From Carnegiea gigantea (lineage: Eukaryota; Streptophyta; Magnoliopsida; Caryophyllales; Cactaceae): a stretch of 64,000 bases of DNA. Location of the stretch: assembly GCA_029747015.1 (NCBI GenBank), contig JAKOGI010000001.1, positions 3,723,501-3,787,500 of the forward strand, given 5' to 3'. The notes below the pieces were generated by a model. It searched no databases. It worked only from the letters and a program-made list of their open reading frames with translations, and had not been told where the DNA came from. This document shows, piece after piece, positions 45,752 through 56,100 of this stretch. A program made the position numbers and the translations under genes. Each line of letters opens with the position of its first letter. Position 1 is the first letter of the stretch.

Positions 45752-47109
45752 ATGGCTTCTCCGGTGGGTTCTGATGACCCAACACCTGCCTCGCGGGTCA
45801 TGCGTCCCTCTCAGCCGGTTTCCCAATCGTCTCCAACGGCCTAGTCGTTGATACTCTATTCGGCTGTTCTTGCGTTCGGGTTCCTATTCCACCGCTGCCC
45901 CCACCCTTCTCGACGATTAACCATCCCCTACTGTTCTTTACCTGAACCTCAACTCCACCGCCAACTCTGCCAGCGTCATTCATGGTGGCCGGTGTGTCCT
46001 CCGTTATACCGCTACTCACGACTAGACCTGATCAACGGGTCGGGGCCCTGCCTGACCCGCCCCACTTCGACCCTAAAAAGTGAGGGTCATGGTTGACTCT
46101 TTTTTTTGGGTCTCTGATCCGCCTCAACCTTAAGGATACCCAACTATGATGAGGGTCGGGCTCGAGTAGACGTTTTGACCTTCTGACCTGACCAACTAAG
46201 CCTCAATTTTTTAAAAAATAAATTAAAATTTAAAATAAAAATAAGATACTTTCGGTTTTATTTGTTCAAAATTTCTTCGCTTTCACTTTCCCATCTCCTT
46301 TTAGCCACCCCCTCATTCACCTCTCCAAATCTCACCGTCTTGTAACCTTCTAACGCTCCCTCTATGATATTTGATCTTTTAGTGAACTAATCGTTTCAAT
46401 CACTAAATTACGCATTAGAGTGTTTGTAATTGCGATACACTTCATTAGAGTATTATATTATTGTTTGACCTTTTGTTTGTATGATGTTTAATGTTGAACT
46501 TTATAATTAAAAAGAAACTTAGTGAAAAATTTCATTTTCTATATAGGAAAGATTTGAGGGTCAGGTTTGACCTGATGACCTGAGGGTACTTGCAGGGTCA
46601 GGATCATGGGTTTCTCAACCCGCATGAGGGTCGGGTAGGGTCAGGGTCGAGAAAATTTTGTTTGCAAATCCTCATGATCTGACCCGACCATCAATTTGAT
46701 CAAGTCTACTCATGACGTCGTTCTACCCAACACAACCCTTCCAGTCGGCTGGTTTCGCCGACTCAACATGGCTCTCGCTCGTCGGCCCGCCACTGGATGT
46801 GCTTGGGGCTCTGTTGTCGTTGCCCCCGACTATTTGGACGGTGAATGCCACAACTTACGTGCCTACGATTTTGACATCAATTGATGATTTTTTTGTCATA
46901 GCTTACCCAATTCACTGGCTTCATCATCATGCATCAAGTGTACGGAATGCTCGATGGTTCCATCTCCCCATCGCCGTCTCGTGTTCCTATGGTTCACGAC
47001 ACCCCTTAGCCGAATCCTAGTTATGCCTACTGACTTCTCGTTGATCAGCTGGTACGTGCCTGGTTATTTGCTACAATTTCTAAGGATACTCTAAGCGAGG
47101 TACGTGATT
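45752..47109 (+). pseudogene. Old Copia gag relic, left part
   Basis: ATG at 45752 opens a 30-codon frame typical of Copia gag starts (MASPVGSDDPTPASRVMRPS), ended by TAG at 45842. After a hAT-like insertion (46023-46708), gag-like sequence resumes and at about 47044-47108 reads DQLVRAWLFATISKDTLSEV, the conserved core of the Copia gag domain. The younger Copia element follows directly; the gag frame resumes on its other side at 52374. Multiple stops make it non-functional. Confidence 0.65.
46023..46708. mobile_element. Non-autonomous hAT-like element inside the old gag relic
   Basis: 686 bp, starting TAGACCTGATCAACGGGTC and ending TTTGATCAAGTCTA (inverted repeats TAGACYTGATCAA). Flanked by CTCACGAC (46015-46022) and CTCATGAC (46709-46716), an 8-bp target duplication with one mismatch. 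Subterminal GGGTC/GACCC words cluster near both ends, with an AT-rich centre and no transposase. Confidence 0.8.
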
Positions 47110-47578
47110 TGTTGCCATGGGCCTTGGTCGTGCCCCGTGTGTTTACGCCGCCTCTCTCGGAAGGCGGTAGTGTTCTGTTCAAGGAAGGATTTCACCCGGC
47201 GGCTAGGGTTGCACGCTAAGGGGGAAAAAAACCCTACTGTTTGGACCCTATATAAAGGGGGTCAGGCCTAGGATCTAAATATCTCCAGTACTCATACATA
47301 CATTGAGAGGTAGAAGTACTTTGTGAGAGATTACAATAGAGAGGTTGTAATTCTGCTCTTAGATCAAATCACTGTGGTGATTGTGATCGTGTTGTATTCT
47401 TCCTGCTCATAGTGAATTGTTCTGGTGCTGTCGCCGTCCGTGGTTTTTTCCCGATTTGGGTTTTCCACGTTAAATCTCTTGTCTTCTTATTTCTGTTTTC
47501 TGTTATTCACTTGATTTCTGAATTTCTAATTCATCCTATTGCTTCCGCTATACTGTTACTTTGATATTAATCCTAACA
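47110..47578 (+). repeat. 5' LTR of the Copia element, left part deleted
   Basis: Matches the 3' LTR from about 47126 (GTCGTGCCCCGTGTGTTTAC) to the terminal CCTAACA at 47578. The first roughly 150 bases of the 3' LTR, including its GCACGG-rich section, are missing or reduced to a few bases at 47110-47125. LTR start is therefore approximate. Confidence 0.8.
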
Positions 47579-47580
47579 AG

Positions 47581-47592
47581 TGGTATCAGAGC
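47581..47592 (+). other. Primer binding site (initiator tRNA-Met)
   Basis: TGGTATCAGAGC lies two bases after the 5' LTR end and matches the 3' end of plant initiator tRNA-Met, the usual primer of Copia elements. Confidence 0.92.
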
Positions 47593-47604
47593 TTTGGTTA
47601 TAGG

Positions 47605-50600
47605 ATGTCTTCTATCATGAAGGTAGATATTCAGAAATTCGATGAGGAGATTAGTTTTAATCTCTGAAAGGTGCAGATGAGAGCAGTTCTCATTCAGCAC
47701 GGGTTGTGGAAGGTTCTGAAGGGACCTCACGTAAAACCTGAGAAGATGACAGAAGAACAGTGGGCTGAAGATGTAAAGAAGAGACGTGGGTCATTGACGG
47801 AGGACGAATGGGAGGAACTGGAGCTGAAAGCGGTTTCAGCCATACAGTTTTGCTTGGCACCACATGTTCTGCGAGAGGTGCTAGATAAGACAACTGCGGT
47901 GGATCTTTGGGCTCGGCTGGAGGAACTCTACATGACGAAGAGTCTCGCCAACAAGATCCGTTTGAAGGAAAGATTGTATAGCTTTCGTATGGCTGAAGGT
48001 ACTCCTGTCCAAAAACACTTGAATGAATTTAATTCTATTCTAGTAGATTTGGAGAGTTTGGATGTTAAAATTGAGGATGAGGATAAGGCCATTCTGCTTG
48101 TTGTGTCTCTACCCCCTTCCTACAAACACTTTAAGGAAATCATGTTATATAGTAATTCGGATACTATATCGTTTGAGGATGTGAAGTCTAACCTGCTGCC
48201 TAAAGAAAAGTTTGACCAAGACATCCATACTGATCAGTCTGAGGGATTAGTTGTCAGGGGTAGAACCACTGAGAAAGGGGGGAACGGTAATAAGAAAAAG
48301 AACCGTTCTAAGTCAAGGAATCCTCATTCTAACAAAACCTGCCATTACTGCAACAAATTGGGTCATATCAAGGCTAACTGCTGGAAATTAAAGAAAAAGA
48401 ATGAAAAGGAGGATAAGGAGAAAACTGCTACAGCTGATTGTGTGGTAGAGTCGGAGTCTGATGGTGATGTGTTACTTGTTACTTCTTTGGCTACCACCTC
48501 CGAAAGGGGCGTGGATGTTGATTGGGTTTTAGATTCTGGTTGTACGTTTCACATGTGCCCTCATAAGGACTGGTTTGTCACCTATGAGGCAGTTGACACT
48601 GGGGTGGTACTTATGGGTAACAATGCTAAATGCAAAGTTGCAGGGATAGGTACTGTTCAGATAAAAACCCATGATGGGACAATTAGAACATTGTCTAAAG
48701 TGCGCCATATACCTGACATGACTCGTTGTTTAATATCCTTGGGTACTCTTGAGACTAATGGTTGCAGGATTTCGATGGAAAATGGTATCCTAAAGGTAAC
48801 TAAGGGAGCCATGGTGATAATGAAGGGATTGAGGCAAGGCAATCTCTACATTCTACAAGGAACTACAGTTACAGGTGTAGCTGCAGTTGGTACAATAGAT
48901 GATACAAAATTATGGCACATGAGGTTGGGCCATATGAGTGAGAAAGGGATGACCATTCTGGGTAAGAAAGGTTGTCTTGGTAACGCCAGTACGGGTAAGC
49001 TCGATTTTTGTGATCACTGCGTCTTTGGGAAACAAAAGAGGGTAAGTTTCTCGAAAGCAACACACCGTACTCAGAGGATCCTTGACTACATTCATTCTGA
49101 TTTGTGGGGTCCTTCAAAGGTTCCTTCTTGTGGAGGTAAGCGTTACATGTTAACTTTTGTTTACGATTTCTCACGAAAGATTTGGGTTTACTTCTTGAGA
49201 CAGAAAAATGAGACGTTCTCCATGTTCAAGAAGTTTAAGGCTCTGGTTGAAAACCAGACTGGGAGAAAGATCAAGAAACTTAGGACTGACAATGGTCTTG
49301 AGTTCGTTGAGTCAGAGTTTGAAGAGTTCTGCACGAAAAATGGCATAGCTAGGCACAAGACGTTGGTTGGTAAACCACAGCAAAATGGGGTTGCAGAACG
49401 AATCAACAGGACTCTACTGGAGAAAGCTAGATGTATGCTTTCACATGCCAGGCTTTGGGATCGCAAGGCGTTTTGGGCAGAGGCTATTTCTACAGCCTGC
49501 TACCTGATAAATCGTTCACCACACACCTCCATTGACTTCAAAATCCCAGAAGAAGTATGGTCAGGTAATCCTGTTGATTATTCTAATTTAAGAATATTTG
49601 GATGTCCTGTGTTTGCCCATGTGAATAATGGGAAATTAGCCCCTAGGGCTGTCAAATGCATGTTACTTGGATATGCATCTGAGTCTAAGGGATACCGCAT
49701 GTGGTGTCCTGAGTCTAAGAAAGTAATTCAAAGTAGGGATGTTACTTTCAATGAGACTGCTATGTTATCTTCTGGGAAGAATACTGTTGTTCCTTCTACT
49801 GATACAGGTAATCAGGAAGATGTCAATGTGGAGGTAGAGATGGAGACCGTAACAGCTCAAGGTGGAGCTATTAATCAACCCAATAGGGAGGCCCAGGTTA
49901 CTGAACCTGGAACTATCAGTCCCAATCAACCTCAGGAGGAGGTCGTCCATTCTATAGCTCGTGATCGTCCTCGAAGGGAGATCAGGAGACCTGCCCGTTA
50001 CAACGATGATGAGGGGCTGATAGCATACGCATTTTCAGTTGCAGAGGAAGTGCCTGAAGGTGCTGAACCTTCAAATTACACTGAAGCAATCACTTGCCCA
50101 AGTTCACCTAACTGGATCCTAGCTATGCAAGAAGAGATGGAAAGTCTGCAAAAGAACCGAACATGGGAACTCTGTGAACTGCCTAAAGGCCGAAGAGCCT
50201 TAACTGCCAAGTGGATCTACAAGAAGAAAGAAGGAATTCCTGGAGTTGAAGATGCAAGATGGAAGGCACGGTTGGTTGTTCGTGGTTGCAACCAAAGGGA
50301 AGGAATTGACTACAATGAGGTCTTCTCCCCTGTTGTTAGACATACCTCTATTCGAGTCCTTCTTGCATTTGTCACATTGTTTGACTTGGAGTTGGAGCAA
50401 CTTGATGTGAAAACCGCATTCCTACATGGAGAGCTGGAGGAGGAAATTTACATGAGACAACCTGAAGGGTTTGCAGTTCCTGGAAAGGAACAACTGGTAT
50501 GTAAATTGCAAAAGTCCTTGTATGGACTCAAGCAAGCTCCAAGGCAGTGGTATAAACGTTTTGATGCGTTTATGACTGAAAAAGGGTATACACGTAGTAG

Positions 50601-51636
50601 ATATGACAATTGTGTGTACTTTAGACAGTATTCTGATAGTACTTTTATTTATCTACTGCTGTATGTCGATGATATATTGATTGCTTCTAAAGACAAGACC
50701 TTAATTGGCATGCTGAAATCTCAACTCAGTAAGGAGTTTGACATGAAAGACTTGGGTGCAGCAAAGAAGATACTAGGCATGGAGATCCACAGGAATCGAA
50801 AAGCAGGTAAACTGTACTTGTCTCAAGAACGGTACCTTGAGAAAGTACTAAGTAAATACAACATGGACAATTGCAAGGCAGTTTACACTCCACTTGCTGC
50901 ACACTTCAGGCTGTCTGCAGGATGCTGCCCGCAAACAGAGGAAGACATCAGAAGAATGTCTAATGTACCTTATTCTAGTGCTGTTGGTAGTTTGATGTAT
51001 GCTATGGTTTGCACTAGATCAGATTTATCACATGCTGTAAGTATGGTAAGTAGATATATGCACAATCCTGGGAAGGATCACTGGGAAGCTGTGAAATGGA
51101 TCCTTCGATATGTGAAGGGTACTATAGGGAAGAGGTTGGTGTTTAATAGAAACAAAGCTGATACATCAGATGTTGTAGGCTTTGTTGATGCTGATTATGC
51201 TGGTGACTTGGATAGGAGGAGGTCTATATCTGGGTATATCTTTATCATGTGTGCAAGTGCTATCTCCTGACAAGCATCATTGCAGTCTATTGCAACCTTG
51301 TTTACTACTGAAGCTGAGTACATTGCTGCTACTGAAGGGGTGAAGGAAGCTCCCTGGCTAAGGGGCCTTGTGATCGAGCTCGGAGTCCCACAAACTCCGA
51401 CTGTTGTGTTTTCTGATAGTCAGAGTGCCATCCACCTGACTAAGAACGATGCTTACCACTCGAAGACCAAGCATATTAGTGTAAAATACCACTACATTAG
51501 AGACACAGTTGCTGCAGGTGAAATAATAGTGAAGAAGATTCACACGTCAGAAAATCCTGCAGACATGTTAACCAAGCCTCTACCATTGGCTAAGTTCGAG
51601 CATTGCTGGGACTTAGTGGGTATTCACAACCACTAA
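47605..51636 (+). pseudogene. Copia gag-pol polyprotein with two in-frame TGA codons
   Basis: From ATG 47605 one frame of 1344 codons runs to a TAA at 51634-51636, broken only by TGA at 47665-47667 (FNL*KVQMRA, where families have Trp) and TGA at 51268-51270 (SAIS*QASLQ, also usually Trp). Domains in order: gag (about residues 20-190); CCHC zinc knuckle CHYCNKLGHIKANC at about residue 246; protease with VLDSG (Asp about 310); GAG-pre-integrase with HMRLGHMSEKG and CDHCVFGKQKR; integrase core (DYIHSDLWGP, LRTDNGLEF, GVAERINRTLLEKAR); reverse transcriptase with RQWYKRFDAF and YVDD at 50662-50673; RNase H with [17 protein letters not shown] and [12 protein letters not shown]. All catalytic signatures look intact; only the two stops prevent a full product. 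Confidence 0.92.
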
Positions 51637-51728
51637 GTGCCCATCGGAGCAGTGCCCCTAGGGAGGGGGCGTCACCCTTCGGGGTGCAATGACGGAATCA
51701 GAAAGCAGTGATTGGAGATTTTTGGTCC

Positions 51729-51738
51729 AAGGTGGAGA
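51729..51738 (+). other. Polypurine tract of the Copia element
   Basis: AAGGTGGAGA immediately before the 3' LTR, the standard Copia plus-strand priming site. Confidence 0.85.
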
Positions 51739-51739
51739 T

Positions 51740-52350
51740 TGTTGGGTTTCGTGGCCCAAAATCCAAGTACCGGCACGGTGAGACCGTGCTACACAGGACA
51801 CGGGCGTGTCAAGACGAAGAACGTCCAGTCGAAGAAGACAGAAAAACGGCACGGGGGTGCCGTGCCACGTGGCACGGGGTTACCGTGCTACGTGACACGG
51901 TCGTGCCCCGTGTGTTTACGCTGCCTCTCTCGGAAGGCGGTAGTGTTCTGTTCAAGGAAGGATTTCACCCGGCGGTTAGGGTTGCACGCTAAGGGGGAAA
52001 AACCCTACTGTTTGGACCCTATATAAAGGGGGTCAGGCCTAGGATCTAAAATATCTCCAGTACTCATACATACATTGAGAGGTAGAAGTACTTTGTGAGA
52101 GATTACAATAGAGATGTTGTAATTCTGCTCTTAGATCAAATCACTGTGGTGATTGTGATCGTATTGTATTCTTCCTGCTCATAGTGAATTGTTCTGGTGC
52201 TGTCGCCGTCCGTGGTTTTTTCCCGATTTGGGTTTTCCACGTTAAACCTCTTGTCTTCTTATTTCTGTTTTCTGTTATTCACTTGATTTCTGAATTTCTA
52301 ATTCATCCTATTGCTTCCGCTATACTGTTACTTTGACATTAATCCTAACA
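51740..52350 (+). repeat. 3' LTR of the Copia element (611 bp)
   Basis: Begins TGTTGGGTTTCG, ends CCTAACA. The first third (about 51770-51915) is rich in GCACGG and its complement CCGTGC, able to form several hairpins; a TATA-like TATATAAAGG lies at about 52020-52029, followed by the transcribed part. Confidence 0.9.
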
Positions 52351-52373
52351 CAAACGAATGCTCACTAATATTC

Positions 52374-52456
52374 GTTAGGAAGCTGATCAGACCATAGATT
52401 CGCATTTGAGGACTATTAAAACTATTGTTGATCCCCTCGTTGCAAGTACAAATTGA
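52374..52456 (+). pseudogene. Old Copia gag relic, right part
   Basis: In frame from about 52374: EADQTIDSHLRTIKTIVDPL, a typical continuation of Copia gag domains (the YLRRAKSIADAL region of relatives), ended by TGA near 52454. It completes the gag core seen at 47044-47108 across the younger Copia insertion. Confidence 0.6.
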
Positions 52457-53179
52457 TTAAAAAAAGGATGAATTTTAGAGTTCTCGAGCCACTTGTCCTA
52501 GAGTTCGATCAAATGAAGAATAATATCACAATCACTTGGCAAGCAACAAGTATACTTGGTCCCATTTGGATCTCACATGAAATATCAGTGACCTTTTACT
52601 CAAAGACCCACAAAAAGTTTGTGCAAGCAGAACAAAAAGATCTCCAGTGCATTTCCAAATTGCATCCCCTCATCAATCCAGCTTGGCTTCTTTGGGAAAT
52701 CCCCATCAACCAATAGGACGCCAAGAAACTTCATCATCATAAATACACAACCCTGTTGTAGATAGAACTCGATGTCCAAAATCACAATGTCACTCTCTCA
52801 CTGTCACTCTACCGTTTCTCTCTCCTCATCAGCCAGAGTAACCTGAACCTCAAATCTACGGGTCTTCTCAATCATACTCAGGACACAATCACACATAGTT
52901 CCATTTTTACTTTGTACTTCCACGTGTCTTCTGCTACGTCCACTAACTAAGAACACGCGACGGTTTCGAAGTTGCTCAAAATCTCCCCCTGTTTGCTCTG
53001 TTTCGCATGCCCTTCAAAATCTATAGGGGAGGAACACAAAGAAGAGAAAAGGGAGAAAACCCAGTTCAACTACACTCTCTGAATCCCAAGAAAACGATAC
53101 CCAGAATCCATTTTTGAGTTCCCCCCCCCCCCCCCCCCAAAATTTGCCTGAATTGGAGTAAAGACAGAGCTATACAACA
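52457..53179 (+). promoter_or_regulatory. CHLH promoter and 5' leader with C18 tract
   Basis: 723 bp between the transposon relic and the CHLH ATG. The leader (about 53030-53179) is purine-rich and carries 18 consecutive C at 53121-53138. No TATA box or light-response element could be assigned with confidence by eye. Confidence 0.45.
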
Positions 53180-56100
53180 ATGGCTTCTGTTGTATCTTCA
53201 CCATTTGCTCTATCAACGTGCAAAACTGACCATCACTCATCAATTACGCAGAAAAAATTCTTACTTCACTCTTTTCTTCCTAAAAAGAGCACCCAATTCA
53301 ACTCCAGATCATCAAGAAATAGTCACATCAAATGTGCTGTGGTGGGAAATGGGCTTTTCACACAAACCTCGCCAGAAGTTCGACGAATTGTCCCAGAGAA
53401 AAACCAGGGTCTCCCAACTGTTAAGATAGTGTATGTAGTCTTAGAAGCTCAGTACCAATCATCCCTCTCCGCTGCAGTTCAAACCCTCAACAAAACTGCA
53501 GATTTTGCGAAGTTCGAGGTTGTAGGTTACTTAGTTGAGGAGCTTAGGGACGAGAAAACTTACCAAAGCTTCTGTAAAGACCTTGAAGATGTTAATATTT
53601 TTATTGGGTCCTTGATTTTTGTGGAGGAATTGGCAATTAAGGTGAAGAATGCTGTGGAGAAAGAGCGGGATAGGATGAATGCAGTTTTGGTTTTCCCTTC
53701 AATGCCTGAGGTGATGAGGCTAAACAAATTGGGCTCATTTAGCATGTCTCAACTTGGGCAATCAAAGAGTCCGTTTTTCCAGCTTTTCAAAAGGAAGAAA
53801 CAAGGTGCTGGTTTTGCTGATAGCATGCTCAAGCTGGTTAGGACGCTGCCTAAAGTATTGAAGTACTTGCCTAGTGACAAAGCTCAGGATGCTAGGCTTT
53901 ACATCCTCAGTTTGCAGTTTTGGCTAGGCGGGTCACCCGACAATTTGGTCAATTTTGTGAAAATGATTTCTGGCTCTTATGTTCCTGCATTGAAAGGGAT
54001 GAAAATTGAGTACTCAGACCCAGTGTTGTTCTTGGATAGTGGGATTTGGCATCCTTTGGCCCCTTGCATGTTTGATGATGTGAAGGAGTATTTGAATTGG
54101 TACGGCACCAGGAGGGATGCAAGTGAGAAGCTCAAGAGCGCAAAGGCACCAGTAATTGGATTAGTTCTTCAAAGGAGTCACATTGTCACTGGTGACGAGT
54201 CCCATTATGTGGCTGTGATCATGGAGTTGGAGGCAAGAGGGGCTAAAGTGATTCCCATTTTTGCCGGTGGGCTGGATTTCTCAGGCCCTATTGAGAAGTT
54301 CTTCATTGACCCGATCACGAGGAAGCCCATGGTGAACTCTGTTGTGTCCCTCACTGGATTTGCTCTTGTTGGAGGCCCTGCAAGGCAGGATCACCCTAGA
54401 GCTGTTGAGGCATTGATGAAGCTTGATGTTCCTTACATTGTTGCCCTGCCTCTAGTGTTCCAAACGACTGAAGAATGGCTAAATAGTTCCTTGGGTTTGC
54501 ACCCCATTCAGGTGGCGTTGCAGGTTGCTCTCCCTGAACTGGATGGTGGAATGGAACCTATTGTATTTGCCGGCAGGGATCCCAGAACTGGCAAGTACTA
54601 TTTGCTATTTCTTCATTTGCTTTCCTTTCATCTCAGGGATGAGTACATGAATGTGTGTGTTCTTGATCATAGCGTGTGAACATTGATAGTCGAAATAATA
54701 GAGTTCTTAGCTGTTTCAGTTAATTCTAGATCATAGCGTGTGAACATTGATAGTGGAAATAGTAGAGTTCTTAGCTGTTTCAGTTAATTCTATACGGTGG
54801 TTCTGCATATTGTCGGTTGGCACATCAAGTAAGTAATTTCTTAGTGTTCGCATTCTCTGAGTTTCATGCTGCATTGTTCTTCTTTTGTTTGAGAAAGACA
54901 AGAATGTGTGGTTTGCTAGTGATTTGTTTTTTTCTTTTTCGGTTAATAGTTTCATGGGAATTGGTGTATATAAAATGTATGTCTTCTGGAGCTCATAGTT
55001 GGAGGGCTTGGCATGATGCAGGGAAATCACATGCTCTTCACAAGAGAGTGGAGCAACTCTGCACTAGGGCTATTAACTGGGCTGAGTTAAAGAGGAAATC
55101 TAAGGTACTTTCTGATGCTAATAGCATACTCAAATATTTAGTCTAATAGGTCTGAAATAGGGTCTTGAGAGACTTTTTAGTGTAACATCTTATATCAAGT
55201 ATTAAACCAGGAGTTTAATTACTCTAGATTCTAGAATGTAGTTGAAGACCTGTATTTGTCTTCTACATCGCTGGATTTCTGCATATTTCTAATCCTATGT
55301 AATCAGCCTAATTATAAAGTATCAGCATCAAAGATCAAAGATTTTTGATATGAAAGAGGACATGAAGTCAAGACAACAATTTTATGAAGTTAGCAAGAGC
55401 AAATTGGAAAAGATCTAGACTTGTTTTTCTTGTCATAATCGTTGGTGTTGACCATGCTCTGCCTAATAAAATGTTTATTTGATTTAGAATTAGCAAATAT
55501 TAACATTGCCACATGGGTGGCAACTGGGAAATTCCGCAGATTTCACATGTTACAAACTTCTCTAATGAGAACAAAGCTGTTCCCCAATTCTGCATCAGGC
55601 TACAAAGTTATCCCTACCGTTCTACAGCTTAAGCATTCAGAGAATAAATATTTCTGCCTTGACAGTGGCATTATGACATATGATATGTGTTATTTGGGAT
55701 GAGAAATAAGGGTGTTACTTGAATATTGCAGGCTGAGAAGAAGCTAGCCATTACTGTGTTCAGCTTCCCTCCTGACAAGGGAAATGTTGGAACAGCTGCC
55801 TACCTAAATGTGTTCGCCTCAATTTTCTCAGTCTTAAAGGACCTCAAGAAAGATGGTTACAATGTTGAAGGCCTCCCAGAGACTGCTGAAGCATTGATTG
55901 AAGATGTAATCCATGACAAAGAGGCTCAGTTCAACAGCCCAAACCTCAATGTTGCATACAAAATGAGCATTAGAGAGTACCAGAAGCTAACTCCTTATGC
56001 AACACTCCTGGAAGAAAACTGGGGAAAGCCCCCGGGCAATCTGAATTCAGATGGAGAAAATCTCTTGGTCTATGGCAAACAATATGGAAATGTCTTTATT

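Larger units (their letters stand above)
47110..52350 (+). mobile_element. Nearly complete Ty1/Copia retrotransposon
   Basis: Order: 5' LTR (47110-47578), iMet primer site (47581-47592), gag-pol frame (47605-51636), purine tract (51729-51738), 3' LTR (51740-52350). The integrase-before-RT domain order defines Copia. LTR termini are TGTTGGG and CCTAACA. The two LTRs are near-identical where they overlap, suggesting a recent insertion. It lies inside the gag of an older Copia relic and ends about 0.83 kb upstream of the CHLH ATG. I found no matching 5-bp target duplication, consistent with damage at the left end. Confidence 0.92.
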
